A DNA stretch of 64,000 nt from Candidozyma auris. Its lineage: Eukaryota > Ascomycota > Pichiomycetes > Serinales > Metschnikowiaceae. The DNA lies in assembly GCF_003013715.1 (NCBI RefSeq), contig NC_072818.1, positions 682,001 to 746,000 of the forward strand. The letters are read 5' to 3'. The position numbers were made by a program, and so were the translations under genes. Of the stretch, positions 19,206 through 28,370 are shown one piece after another. The first letter of the stretch is position 1. Each line of letters opens with the position of its first letter. Under the pieces are notes generated by a model. The model did no database searches, was not told the DNA's origin, and was given only the letters and a program-made list of their open reading frames with translations.

Positions 19206-20219
19206 ATGCTACGATTGCCAGTTTCTAGTGTCTATGGGTATTCCCTGAGGTCCACAACTTCTCTACTGCGAGCCTCACCTGCGGTATCTACGGTTTTTAA
19301 ACAACAGCGTCGAAGCTTCTCGGTGGAGCCTACCACCATAGTCAATGTGCTTACAGAATCAGTCGAACATATACATGCTTTCACAGGATTGCCTTGGTGG
19401 GCAGTCATACCGTTGACGACGTTCACGCTTCGAGGAGTGTGGACACTTCCGTTGGCAGTGATGCAAAGGCTTCGAGTACAGAAGCAGAACGCTCTCAGGC
19501 CCATAGTGGCAGCAACAGGACCCATCTTGAGGTCAAAATTGGCCAAAGAGGCCGCCAAGGCAGCTAAGGTGGCCACGAAACTGACCACCGCTGCTCTTTC
19601 GATGTCTCCCACAAAGAATATGAAGTATGATGAAATCATGGTGCTCTCAGCGAAAGAGACCAGGAAAAGACAGAAGAAGCTATTCAAAGACCACGGCGTG
19701 CAGCTATACAAGAACTTTTTTCTTCCTGCTGCTCAGGTTCCTCTTTGGGTATGCATGTCGTTGACATTCCGAAACTTGAGCGGATGGTCGACGTGGGACA
19801 GTCTTGCAAACAAACCACTAGACCCCACACTTTATAACGAGGGAGCGCTCTGGTTTAATGATCTCACATCTCTCGACCCTTTGCATGCATTTCCTATTGC
19901 CATAGGTATAGTGGCTTTGCTCAACGTAGAGTGGACTTTCAAGACGTTTCAGATGATGAAGCCGCCAGGGCGCAAGCGGGCATCTCGACCCACCATCTTC
20001 GACTCCTTGGGCAACTTGTCTCGAATGGGTGTTGTGTTTCTTATGGCCATCTCCTTGCACGCTCCCACGGCACTTACGCTATACTGGCTCAGCTCACAAA
20101 TATTTTCGTTGATTCAAAACGTTTTATTGGATCTTGTTTTCCCATTGAACTACACTCCATATAAGCGTGTGGACTTCAAGCAGCTGAAATCCCCCACCGC
20201 CAAGCTGGTGATTCTGTAA
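19206..20219 (+). CDS. COX18: Mitochondrial inner-membrane insertase, Oxa1/Cox18 family
   Basis: A 337-residue Oxa1/YidC/Alb3 superfamily protein. Residues 1-40 form a Ser/Arg-rich mitochondrial presequence (RRSFSVEPT). Hydrophobic segments occur at about 60-90 (GLPWWAVIPLTTFTLRGVWTLPL), 170-190 (FFLPAAQVPLWVCMSLTFRNLS), 222-245, 270-290 and 295-310. The PWW and ALTLYWLSS signatures are family hallmarks. The charged Lys/Ala-rich loop at about 108-150 is the matrix loop between the first two segments. No long C-terminal ribosome-binding coiled coil is present, which separates it from OXA1 and fits Cox18 (316 residues), needed to export the Cox2 C-terminus. Confidence 0.85.
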   Translation: MLRLPVSSVYGYSLRSTTSLLRASPAVSTVFKQQRRSFSVEPTTIVNVLTESVEHIHAFTGLPWWAVIPLTTFTLRGVWTLPLAVMQRLRVQKQNALRPIVAATGPILRSKLAKEAAKAAKVATKLTTAALSMSPTKNMKYDEIMVLSAKETRKRQKKLFKDHGVQLYKNFFLPAAQVPLWVCMSLTFRNLSGWSTWDSLANKPLDPTLYNEGALWFNDLTSLDPLHAFPIAIGIVALLNVEWTFKTFQMMKPPGRKRASRPTIFDSLGNLSRMGVVFLMAISLHAPTALTLYWLSSQIFSLIQNVLLDLVFPLNYTPYKRVDFKQLKSPTAKLVIL

Positions 20220-20303
20220 ATACATATAACCACGAAGACGACCATATAGAATTTAAAAATGACCTAGATTCTGATTTTGAGTACTCGAGATGTCTTATTT
20301 ACA

Positions 20304-20314
20304 TTTTGCAGCCA
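20304..20314 (-). promoter_or_regulatory. TGGCTGCAAAA element (TGGYTGCRAAA family)
   Basis: Variant copy on the minus strand only 45 bp before the ATG of the gene at 20359, the closest spacing in the window. Confidence 0.5.
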
Positions 20315-20331
20315 ATTCTGCTGATTACTAG

Positions 20332-20336
20332 ACGCG
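20332..20336. promoter_or_regulatory. ACGCG (MCB-like core) upstream of the HhH gene
   Basis: GACGCGCGC about 25 bp before the ATG contains the MluI cell-cycle box core. It suggests G1/S expression; a single short core is weak evidence, and the site may lie in the transcribed leader. Confidence 0.3.
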
Positions 20337-20358
20337 CGCATTAGTTACCATCTATACT

Positions 20359-21219
20359 ATGGTTGACTACAAGTTCTCTTTGACTAAAGCTGCTGAAACA
20401 CTTTACCCTAAAATCATAGATGAGCTATCTTCACAAATTCTGAAAAAGTACTCGCAAGAAAAATGGGACTTTTCGCAATTGGACAAATGGCGAAGTGTGG
20501 ACTTTCCGAAAGTGCTCGCTAAGAGACACGCCAAGGGAGACTTGAACATCAAAAAGGACGAATTGGCCTTGCTCATGGACTGGAAACTTGCTAAAGGAAA
20601 GTTCAGACCAGCTCTTCCGAAACTTATACGAGATAATGCAGAAAGTACGGTTGAAAATGTTACAAGGGAAGGTTTTGAAGCTTTCATCAAGTATGCGCTA
20701 ACGATATCAAGCTGGAATGACATTGATGTATCACACTATTGTGCTGCTCTTCGCTTGAGCTTGAAGAAATTGACCGAATTAAGAGGCGTGGGACCTGCTA
20801 CTGCCAGCTTGCTTTTGTCCTTACTTGCCGAAGTGACACCGCTGGCACCGGCTTTTTTCAGTGATGAAGCATTCATGTATTTTGTTCAAGAGCCTCTTCA
20901 CCCTGGCCAATCGATAAAGTATAATCTCAAGGAATACGTTGATGAATACATTTCTTTGCTTATTTCAGTAGCGAGAAAATTCCAAATTACTTCGCTAAAC
21001 GAGCTAGAGAGGGGCGCATGGGCATTGAAACTGTACGATTTACATCATATAAACAAGTATGCTGCAGTCGAGCTTCCCTCAGACATCGATATAGGTGCTA
21101 CTGAAAAGTTTGCTATAGCAAGTGAGTTTGCAGTTGATGCATCAAAAACGTCGACAAAGAAACGCAAGACTTCAACAAAAAGTGAAGCCGCAAACAAAAA
21201 GGTGAAAAAGGAAACCTAG
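20359..21219 (+). CDS. Uncharacterised helix-hairpin-helix-like protein
   Basis: A 286-residue protein I cannot assign to a named yeast gene. The core is helical with a segment LTELRGVGPATASLLLSLL at about residues 138-156 that fits the helix-hairpin-helix pattern (hydrophobic-x-G-hydrophobic-G-x-x-x-A) of DNA glycosylases and DNA-binding HhH proteins. Upstream, DWKLAKGKFRPALPKLI (about 74-90) looks like a conserved block. The C-terminal 40 residues are Lys/Ser/Thr-rich (KKRKTSTKSEAANKKVKK) and resemble a nuclear localisation signal. No Fe-S cysteine cluster or catalytic Lys/Asp could be assigned with confidence. The stop codon overlaps that of VID30 on the other strand. A nuclear nucleic-acid-related role is inferred only. 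Confidence 0.7.
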   Translation: MVDYKFSLTKAAETLYPKIIDELSSQILKKYSQEKWDFSQLDKWRSVDFPKVLAKRHAKGDLNIKKDELALLMDWKLAKGKFRPALPKLIRDNAESTVENVTREGFEAFIKYALTISSWNDIDVSHYCAALRLSLKKLTELRGVGPATASLLLSLLAEVTPLAPAFFSDEAFMYFVQEPLHPGQSIKYNLKEYVDEYISLLISVARKFQITSLNELERGAWALKLYDLHHINKYAAVELPSDIDIGATEKFAIASEFAVDASKTSTKKRKTSTKSEAANKKVKKET

Positions 21220-23693
21220 ATGTCAATATACTGATGCTCGTAATTCACAAGCTTGTAAGTATTGTCATTCTCGGCGCAAAGACTGTTGATATTGTTGCCA
21301 GCACTTTGTATCAAGTGTTCTAATTTAGAAACCTTTTCAAAGTTGAGCAGCTCTAGTATCGCAGCATTAAGCCTCCCTGCTAGTTTTTCCACTTCATTAT
21401 CCTGAGAGTCAAGCTGTTTTTGAGCTAATGGCATTTCGCTCAACTGCTCTCTGTTTTGTATTAAAACAACTCCTGAAAACTTTGCAATTCTCGCTTCTAC
21501 GGCAGCGTTACCTGAGGCCAGCTTAGATAACATTTCTCCATATTTGACAATGGCCTTCAAGAGTTCTTCTTCCGACATTTCTCCCGAACTGAAATTGAAC
21601 TCATGACCATATTTTAGGTTGAGGTATTTTTTCACAAGTGAAACATAGTGCTGAAAGCGTAAATCGAACAAAAATTGGTCTAATGATTTGAGATTAGGAT
21701 AGGTTTGAGCGAGAAATTCAGCTGCCTGTAAAAAGTAGTGCTCGCTTATCATCTTTCGGATCTTTTGCCTTTCGACAGCGTGCGATTCTTCCACAAGAGT
21801 GTCCTGTTGGCCATTCATTTCCATTGGCACATCGTCTCGTGTATGGGATGTGAGGTCCTGAATATCTGAATTAAAAGCTTGTAGTGTTTCCAAATATCCA
21901 TGTTGAATCAAATACCCCTTTATGAATTCGTTCAATACCTCTGGATCATTTCGGATGTCAGAAACGGCTTTCTCAAACGAGTGGTCATTGGCGAACGTCA
22001 AATCTGGGCCTGATTGGCCCTCTTCAACAAGCTTACTTGAAAGCTCCTCAGCTTGCATCTCGGTGAACTTTTGAACGTAGCGATTGATATTGAACTCAAA
22101 CTCCTTCAATCCAAAGTTAGTTCTCACAACTGTCTCGGGAAGTTCTCCTTCGGCGAGCTCCTTAGGAAGCTCTGAGAGCTGAAAGCCTATCATAGGGAAT
22201 AAAGAGCCCATTTTCATATCATGCTCGAAGATGCTATCTTTGTGTCTGTTGGATTCGATCATCTCTTTTGCAGTGATTTCTTTGACAATGATGCCATTCA
22301 ATGTGATGAAAAGCGTTTTATTGATAAAATTCACACCACAGCCAACTATGTCTGTCTTGTAGCGTTTCTTTACTCTGTCATTGCTGCTGGAGTGAACACT
22401 GAAGGGTACTTCAACGTCAATCTTGCTTGTATCTTGGTCGGCTGGGGTCTGTCTATTGAATTGCGAAAACCTTCTGTTGGTATTTAACGAAGACGTTCTG
22501 TAAGTGCTGTCTCCGTGTTTAATGGATGCATATGAGCACGTGTTATTGAAATTAACAGCAAAGCTGCCTTCGAAAGACACTCCAGGCTCAGCCCCGAGAA
22601 AAGTGAGGGTATCGTCATCGATCCTTTTGTTGTAAACATTTTGGTTATAATATGAGATCTTGCTTTGTACATCTTTCAAATCCAAACTCTGGTGGTTTAT
22701 CCCGGTGGTTGTGTTGGTAGGCATCTTGTCGAAACGAACTTTGCGCTTTGTGTATCCAAGGGTGAAGAGCAAGGATGAACCAGCGGCCAACAGTGAGCCA
22801 TTAAGACATATTAACGGCTTATAATCTGAAGCTGCAGTGGCAATCTGATCCACCAGCACCTCATAGTAATAAATGCCACATTTCTCTTGCACGTCATTGT
22901 TAGCAAGGAAGTTGAAGTAGCGTTTCTTACGGTAGAGGTCCTCCAAGGGTAGTCTATCACGCTGTAGCTTAAATTTTAGCAAGGAGTACCCCGTGGAGGT
23001 GTCGATCTCCATAGCCAAATTCTTTTCCAAATGCTCTAAATGCTTATCAACGGAGAGTGGTGTCCAGTACATTGGCAAGGGAGAAAGAAACGACTGCTGT
23101 CCCACCATCAATGAAGGAAAAAACGAGTATTTGTGTTCAGAGCTCTCCTTTGCCCAATTTATTAGCGCTTCCAAAGAGTAATTGGACAAGCACGAGTTGA
23201 TATTGCCCAAGAACAGGGGCCCGAACGTGACTTCCCCAAGCTTTGACGACCAAAACGCCGATTTTTTGTGCACAGCATCACCCAGCCCATTGGTAGAGTG
23301 ATCAGGAGTGGCATTTCGTGAGTTTCCAGTCATATTAGCCTCATTGGACGACCCGTTTTCCTGTGCCATACTAAGTCTTTCCTTGAAGATCTCATACAAT
23401 TCATACAAGTAGTCGTCAGGGACTTTGTCGGCCGGAGACAGACCTAGCATGCCCAACACAGCAAACTTATCCATGAGTTTCTCCTTGATCATACTGTTGA
23501 CCGTCGGATCGTTGCAAAAACCGTGTTTTGAAGTTTCAATGTCGCTGGGTTGTCTAAAGTGTACCTGTTTCAGAGGCGAGAACACATTCCTTGCCGCCAA
23601 ATTGGCATCGATTGCCGCCACTTCCCGCTGAAGATCGAGTCCCACGCATGTATTGAGAAGGTAAGGAGGAACTACGTAAACGAGTTCAGCCAT
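21216..23693 (-). CDS. VID30: GID/CTLH ubiquitin ligase subunit, RanBPM homologue
   Basis: An 825-residue protein related to yeast Vid30/Gid1 and human RanBPM. An N-terminal region precedes a SPRY-type domain spread over about residues 210-520 (KCGIYYYEVLVDQIA, GVNFINKTLFITLNG, LFPMIGFQLSE). A LisH motif follows at about 584-616 (EFIKGYLIQHGYLETLQAF), then CTLH and CRA helices to the C-terminus (RKMISEHYFLQAAEFLAQTYP, LLFDLRFQHYV-like). Gid1 is the scaffold of the GID E3 complex that degrades gluconeogenic enzymes on glucose addition. It is somewhat shorter than the S. cerevisiae protein (958). The start at 23693 is the first ATG of the frame. It ends tail-to-tail with the HhH gene, with overlapping stop codons. 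Confidence 0.92.
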   Translation of the reverse strand: MAELVYVVPPYLLNTCVGLDLQREVAAIDANLAARNVFSPLKQVHFRQPSDIETSKHGFCNDPTVNSMIKEKLMDKFAVLGMLGLSPADKVPDDYLYELYEIFKERLSMAQENGSSNEANMTGNSRNATPDHSTNGLGDAVHKKSAFWSSKLGEVTFGPLFLGNINSCLSNYSLEALINWAKESSEHKYSFFPSLMVGQQSFLSPLPMYWTPLSVDKHLEHLEKNLAMEIDTSTGYSLLKFKLQRDRLPLEDLYRKKRYFNFLANNDVQEKCGIYYYEVLVDQIATAASDYKPLICLNGSLLAAGSSLLFTLGYTKRKVRFDKMPTNTTTGINHQSLDLKDVQSKISYYNQNVYNKRIDDDTLTFLGAEPGVSFEGSFAVNFNNTCSYASIKHGDSTYRTSSLNTNRRFSQFNRQTPADQDTSKIDVEVPFSVHSSSNDRVKKRYKTDIVGCGVNFINKTLFITLNGIIVKEITAKEMIESNRHKDSIFEHDMKMGSLFPMIGFQLSELPKELAEGELPETVVRTNFGLKEFEFNINRYVQKFTEMQAEELSSKLVEEGQSGPDLTFANDHSFEKAVSDIRNDPEVLNEFIKGYLIQHGYLETLQAFNSDIQDLTSHTRDDVPMEMNGQQDTLVEESHAVERQKIRKMISEHYFLQAAEFLAQTYPNLKSLDQFLFDLRFQHYVSLVKKYLNLKYGHEFNFSSGEMSEEELLKAIVKYGEMLSKLASGNAAVEARIAKFSGVVLIQNREQLSEMPLAQKQLDSQDNEVEKLAGRLNAAILELLNFEKVSKLEHLIQSAGNNINSLCAENDNTYKLVNYEHQYIDI

Positions 23694-24377
23694 TGTGGGT
23701 GGGAGGTGGTAAGGTGACTTGGTGGTGATGGTGGTACTATACAGCGGAAGCGGTATCTGGTCGCACTACACAGGAGGCACCAATGGCTGCAAAAGTTGTT
23801 AAAGTGTGACAGAAGCAGAGAACGCTGATGCGACTAATTGAAATCGGGGAAGTTTCGAATGGCACTTTGAAAACAAGGAATTGGAGAGATTTTGGGAGTT
23901 TTCATCCCTCAACTATAAATCGATCCAGTTTCGCTGTATCTGTGACGTCTTGGCATTATAAGAAGAGGCATATTTATAGTTCAGCTGTGCAGTTTCATGA
24001 ATAGAGTACCCCATTCACTCAAAGGTAAGAGGTATAAATAATTTGAGTCGAGATCATTAGGGGCTCGTTTTATGGCCAAAATGTGCCCTGAGAATAATTG
24101 AGCACCACCTACATTTGACTTCAGGCATGATCTGTGCGTAGAGAACAGCAACAAGTCATAGTTTGTTTTGATGAAATCCTGACCATTTGTCAATTTCCTG
24201 GATTTCACCTTCTTGAAGTACAAGAAAAATCAATAAAAGGATTATTCGAATTTCTATGCTATACTCAATTGGCCAGACATTTGGAGCACCTCACTCTCTC
24301 TAGTTTCTCTCTCGCGCTGCTAAGTGGTTTCTCCAATCTACATCTCCAACTAACAACCAACACCTTCAATTCATTCC
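23694..24377. other. Divergent promoter region VID30/BUD32
   Basis: About 680 bp between divergent genes. A TGGCTGCAAAA element lies at 23784..23794 close to VID30. The BUD32 side is CT- and A-rich with 'ctctctctagtttctctctc' at about 24292-24311. Short antisense ORFs appear non-coding. Confidence 0.5.
23784..23794 (+). promoter_or_regulatory. TGGCTGCAAAA element (TGGYTGCRAAA family)
   Basis: Variant copy 91 bp upstream of the VID30 ATG and about 580 bp from BUD32. Confidence 0.5.
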
Positions 24378-25153
24378 ATGACGGACGCCATTCTCAAACA
24401 AGTTCAGCAAGCAATCCCCAACATCCCACTAAGCATTGTTTCGCAAGGCGCTGAAGCTCTCGTTTTCTCCACAGATGTGCACCCATATCTGCCCGAGCCA
24501 AGGGCATCGCAATTCATAGTGAAGTTCCGCCCGCAAAACCGTACAGACACCCAAAGATCGATGGACTCATTACGAAGTCACGGACAGTGGGTGAGGCCAA
24601 GTTCATGGCGAAGTTGGCGAAAATCGGCGTATCTGCTCCAACGCTCATTCTGCTAGATGCTCCTAATGGAGTGATCTGGATGGAGCATGTAGGAAAGGAT
24701 CTCCCGAATGGGACGGTGTCGCTGATCAAAAATTACTTGTGGTACTTGGAAAAGGATGTGGGAAGAGAGGCATGTTTATCTGGCGAAGTGGAGCAGGTCT
24801 TGAAACGAACAGGGTCTGTCATTGCCAAATTGCATTTGAACGATATGATCCACGGCGACTTGACCACGCTGAACTTGGTTTTGCAAGATGATGATGTCTA
24901 CCTTATTGACTTTGGGCTTTCGTCGTACTCAAATCTTCCAGAGGACAAAGCCGTTGACTTGTACGTGATGGAAAGGGCCGTGTTGAGCACCCACTCAGAC
25001 TTTGCCGAACAGTATAACCAGTGGCTCTTAAAAGGGTATGAGGAGCTTCACGAGAGTATGGCTAGCACGGGAGGAAGAAAAAAGTACAAAGAAACGATCA
25101 ATAAGCTAGAAGATGTCAGGTTGCGTGGACGCAAGAGATCCATGTTGGGCTGA
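24378..25153 (+). CDS. BUD32: KEOPS/EKC protein kinase-like ATPase Bud32, apparent -1 frameshift
   Basis: Encodes Bud32/PRPK, the atypical small kinase of the KEOPS complex needed for cytosolic tRNA t6A synthesis. The first frame (from ATG 24378) gives SQGAEALVF and the ATP-binding lysine in IVKFRP. Homology then continues, with no gap, in the -1 frame: AKPYRHPKID, RTVGEAKFMAKL, HGDLTT-x-N (catalytic loop), LIDFGLS (DFG), VDLYVMERA and the C-terminal RLRGRKRSMLG. The switch falls at about 24531-24533, and one missing base there would give a continuous protein of about 258 residues, the normal family size. A CTG in the catalytic loop stands for the invariant Ser. No canonical slippery heptamer is present, so an assembly or sequencing error is most likely, with a true mutation possible. 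Convergent with MMM1 (46 bp). Confidence 0.9.
24869..24871 (+). other. CTG codon at the invariant Ser of the BUD32 catalytic loop
   Basis: The motif HGDLT-[ST]-S-N is strongly conserved in Bud32/PRPK. Here the codon before Asn is CTG, so it must mean Ser for the motif to be intact. This is the clearest single indicator of CTG-Ser decoding in the window. Confidence 0.85.
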
Positions 25154-25199
25154 ACCTTTATACACATATATACCCTTTATTTATGCATGATGATCATTT

Positions 25200-26252
25200 C
25201 TAGTCCTCCCTGGCTTGCACAGGCTCCCTGGTGTTCTTGCGTCTGGGCCACATTGACGGCAACCGAATCACCTGAAACCGGGGCTCCACACAGCGGTCTT
25301 TGAACCAGGAACGCAATTTGCTCTCTATAAGCTCCAGGATCTTGGGCACATCTTGAAGCTTTGCCCTGGACCCAATAAGCGACTTTACGGAGAATTCTAG
25401 TCTGTAATCGGGAGAAAATGAGAACATGAGCGCAGTGCCGCCCGAATCTGAGTCCTTGCTGCCACCAACAAAGCCAGTCTCGTTGGTGTTCACCAACGAT
25501 ACAGTAAGACAACCAGAGAAACGCACAATCGACACAGAAATCAGCACTGGCAACGCAGCAGTAAGCGGACGTGGATGGTTGAGCAAAAGACGTGTCTCAA
25601 TGCCCAATGTGAGCGTGTCAGAGAGGTCCACGTCTATACGTGCCTCTAAGCGCCCAAAGTCGTCTCCACTATGCTTTATACGGCAATTGGAGAAGATGGG
25701 GAAGTCGTCCCCGATATCGATCTCGACGAGCCTGATTTTGTCCAAATAATCTGGCGTTTCCAGCTTTTCAAGGAATGCATTCAACAGGTGGTATATATTG
25801 TCAGAGAGAAGAGCTTCAGCACGAAGCTGAGAAATCGTCTGAGCCACAAGTACATTGAACCAGTCCAACGACTCTGGCGCATGGTTTTCCACATCGTAGT
25901 ACGTTTTCTCCAAAATCGCAGCCACTTTCGCTGCATTGTTGCTGCTCTCATCGCCGACTTCCTCCTTTGGTTTATCTCTTTTCACAATCACTGCCGCCAC
26001 ATCTCTTTTTGTAGATTTGCTCAGCGCCGAAGGAGGCGAGCCTTCAGCGAAAACAAAGAATTTAATAAATATCAATATCACGAAAACAACACTCACCTGG
26101 CCACATATTAGACCCTGCGTGAACGACCAGGCATTATTGGAAGACGATGCTTGTATCATGGGCATGGGCATTACAGGCGGCTGTTGTTGCTGTTGCTGGA
26201 ACTCTTTGGGCTGCTCTTGAGCCCATGTCCTCAGAAGGTCTGTATCCTCCAT
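25200..26252 (-). CDS. MMM1: ERMES subunit Mmm1, SMP domain protein
   Basis: A 350-residue protein of the ER-mitochondria encounter structure. A short Gln/Pro-rich lumenal N-terminus (residues 1-40, with a run of Gln) precedes one membrane segment at about 47-70 (GLICGQVSVVFVILIFIKFFVF). A linker follows, then the SMP lipid-transfer domain at about 120-335 (WFNVLVAQTISQLRAEAL, FPIFSNCRIKHSGDDFGRLEARIDVDLSD in two blocks, FSVKSLIGSRAKLQDVPKI). The domain binds phospholipids and pairs with Mdm12. It is shorter than S. cerevisiae Mmm1 (426) mainly in the N-terminus. The start at 26252 is the first ATG; the promoter interval up to PCT1's 3' end is only about 285 bp. Confidence 0.95.
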   Translation of the reverse strand: MEDTDLLRTWAQEQPKEFQQQQQQPPVMPMPMIQASSSNNAWSFTQGLICGQVSVVFVILIFIKFFVFAEGSPPSALSKSTKRDVAAVIVKRDKPKEEVGDESSNNAAKVAAILEKTYYDVENHAPESLDWFNVLVAQTISQLRAEALLSDNIYHLLNAFLEKLETPDYLDKIRLVEIDIGDDFPIFSNCRIKHSGDDFGRLEARIDVDLSDTLTLGIETRLLLNHPRPLTAALPVLISVSIVRFSGCLTVSLVNTNETGFVGGSKDSDSGGTALMFSFSPDYRLEFSVKSLIGSRAKLQDVPKILELIESKLRSWFKDRCVEPRFQVIRLPSMWPRRKNTREPVQARED

Positions 26253-26537
26253 GGTGAAGGCAGTATATGTGGATTGATGATGCTTGGAGTTTTAAGTAGT
26301 GAGATTGAAATCTCGATATTATTTCGCACCCAAGTCTGGGGAACCTTAGCAAGGAAGCACTACAATTGGAGATGGGAAAATACATTCAAAGACCACAAAT
26401 ATTGAACTCGATACGCTCTACACTTGGCTGATGAAATAATATTACTCTCATATACAACCGATAGTGGCCGGCACATGCAGTTGAATGGTGCTGAGGACCT
26501 CATATATGGGTAGCTCCACGTATCAGTGTTTTTTCAT

Positions 26538-27815
26538 CTAATGCTGCTTTCTTGATCTGGGTCTCTTGATCTTGCGGGGCAGAAGAGGTGCCGCTGGCGC
26601 CAGCATCGTCGTTTTCATGCTGGCACTGGAGTTGCTTTTCCTTTCCTCGGCCGACTCCTCATTGTGCGACTCGTCTCTGGAAATCCAGCTATTGAGGTTG
26701 AACCCTTTGAATAGCAGGCGCCCTGGTTTCTCGTTTTTGTTGACAATGTATTTGGAGGCAAACTCCGTCAAGGGACTCGACCCACGCGAGGCTTCGTCCA
26801 GGTCGCTCACGAGACTAGGGGTGCTGTTGCTGTGGGGCAAATGATTAGCAAGATTAAATGGAAGCTCTGATTTTTTGCCTCTGAGGTACTCTCTCACTTC
26901 GAAATAGAGATCTTTGGAAACATTGTTGATGTTGGCCTTGTTGCGCACCCAGTAGGTTCTGAAGTCGTTGATGTGTTTCTTGAAGTCCAACTCGTTTTTC
27001 TTCAACCACGACACATTGAGCTCTTTTCTCGTGGCGCCACGAGCGAAGTTTCTCATCAAATACTTGTCGTAGTCTCTGATGATCTTGGTGATGATGTCGG
27101 ACGTTGAGATGCCTTCGGTTCTCTGGGTGGTCAAGAACATGCCTCGCTCCTTGATGGGCTTGTAAATATCGTCAGAGTCAGCAGAGGCGTACGGCAAGTC
27201 GTCATGAGCCACGTAGTCGATCTTGTGCTTCAACAAGAAATCAGCAGTAACACACCACGGAGCATCGGGGATCACCTCGTCTACCCAACGGCAATGCTTG
27301 AGGGTATCAATTCTCTGTTTGTCGGTAAGCACCGTGAGCCCCTTTCGCTTGTGGGTTTCCTTGTCTGAGGGAATACCACACACCAATTCGACGTTTTCAA
27401 AGCTCTTCTTCGCCTGCTCCAACTGGCGCATGTGGCCCAAGTGGAACAAGTCGAACACACCGTCGGCATAGATTCTCACCGGCCGATCGGTAGGAGGAAG
27501 GTTGAATTTGTGACCCTTGGGCCTGAACTTGCGAAGATGTTCGGGCAATTCCGCCTCGTACTGCTTATCTCTTCTCTCAAACTCTTCCTGGGCCTTGGAC
27601 TTCTCCACCTTCCGCTTCTTAACACTGGCTTCGTCCAGGTCAGAGTCGCTGCCCAGATCAGATGAGTTGTGCCTGTCCAGGTCGGACGAAGACGCCGATC
27701 TCTTTCTTTTGCGGAAAAATGACGTCAACGTGGGCGCCAACAGGTCCACCAGAAGAGTTTTCTTGAGGTGGCCGTCGCCCTTGTCTGTGTCTGAGTCAGG
27801 CAGCAGCTTCAGCAT
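26538..27815 (-). CDS. PCT1: Choline-phosphate cytidylyltransferase
   Basis: A 425-residue CTP:phosphocholine cytidylyltransferase, the rate-limiting enzyme of the CDP-choline (Kennedy) route to phosphatidylcholine. The catalytic domain starts with [19 protein letters not shown]; the HxGH signature lies at about residues 125-128, and [11 protein letters not shown], the second CTP-binding motif, at about 231-241. A conserved amphipathic membrane-sensing helix follows ([18 protein letters not shown]). The N-terminus has an acidic/basic Ser-rich region with KKRKVEKS, a possible nuclear signal, and the C-terminus ends in a very basic stretch. Length equals the yeast protein (424). The same window carries GDE1, which supplies choline from glycerophosphocholine. 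Confidence 0.96.
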   Translation of the reverse strand: MLKLLPDSDTDKGDGHLKKTLLVDLLAPTLTSFFRKRKRSASSSDLDRHNSSDLGSDSDLDEASVKKRKVEKSKAQEEFERRDKQYEAELPEHLRKFRPKGHKFNLPPTDRPVRIYADGVFDLFHLGHMRQLEQAKKSFENVELVCGIPSDKETHKRKGLTVLTDKQRIDTLKHCRWVDEVIPDAPWCVTADFLLKHKIDYVAHDDLPYASADSDDIYKPIKERGMFLTTQRTEGISTSDIITKIIRDYDKYLMRNFARGATRKELNVSWLKKNELDFKKHINDFRTYWVRNKANINNVSKDLYFEVREYLRGKKSELPFNLANHLPHSNSTPSLVSDLDEASRGSSPLTEFASKYIVNKNEKPGRLLFKGFNLNSWISRDESHNEESAEERKSNSSASMKTTMLAPAAPLLPRKIKRPRSRKQH

Positions 27816-28049
27816 GATGGGTAGGGTTTAGAGAAAAAAAGTGTCTCAGGTTCTCACTGAGGTGATTCTTCGCCCAACGTGGTGCAGGATCCAGGGTCTT
27901 CTCACTTTGGGAAGAATAAACGGTGAATTTGTGAATTGTTGTGGAAAAATAGATGAAATAGCGAAAAGGAGAGGACTTGAGGTGTTAGAGTCATTGCTTG
28001 GTCTCGTGGGCCATGTGGAAGCAAGGTCGCTTAACGGAAAAGCTATTAC

Positions 28050-28060
28050 TGGTTGCGAAT
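28050..28060 (+). promoter_or_regulatory. TGGTTGCGAAT element, first of a direct pair
   Basis: One mismatch (final T) to the TGGYTGCRAAA consensus. The second copy begins exactly 14 bp downstream. About 235 bp upstream of PCT1. Confidence 0.4.
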
Positions 28061-28063
28061 GTG

Positions 28064-28074
28064 TGGTTGCGAAA
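28064..28074 (+). promoter_or_regulatory. TGGTTGCGAAA element, second of a direct pair
   Basis: Matches TGGYTGCRAAA. Together with the neighbour at 28050 it forms a direct repeat about 235-260 bp upstream of the PCT1 ATG, the only clustered direct occurrence in the window. Confidence 0.5.
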
Positions 28075-28370
28075 AAGATCCGGGCAGATGGGGTACAGAG
28101 AGGGAGAGAGAAGCTGGGAAGATTTTATGGATTTTGTGTGGTGATGTTGTCTTTTGTTTCTATATCGACGCTAATGTATTTTGGGAAGCAAATGACTCAA
28201 CACTATGGTGTAAATCGTGATTGCTATGTGGTAGGTGCTAGACCATTATGTAGGAGGCTGTTCAGGTCAGCAACTAGGCTAATGCTCTCTTTTTATTGAT
28301 CCAAAAAAAGGTTCGTCTTGTAGTGATTTTGCACAATTGCGTCTGAGTATTCTATTATATTTGATTCGTT

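Noticed and set aside
24525..24656. Programmed -1 ribosomal frameshifting in BUD32
   Set aside because: No X-XXY-YYZ slippery heptamer lies in frame at the homology junction and no obvious downstream stem; a one-base error or mutation is simpler.
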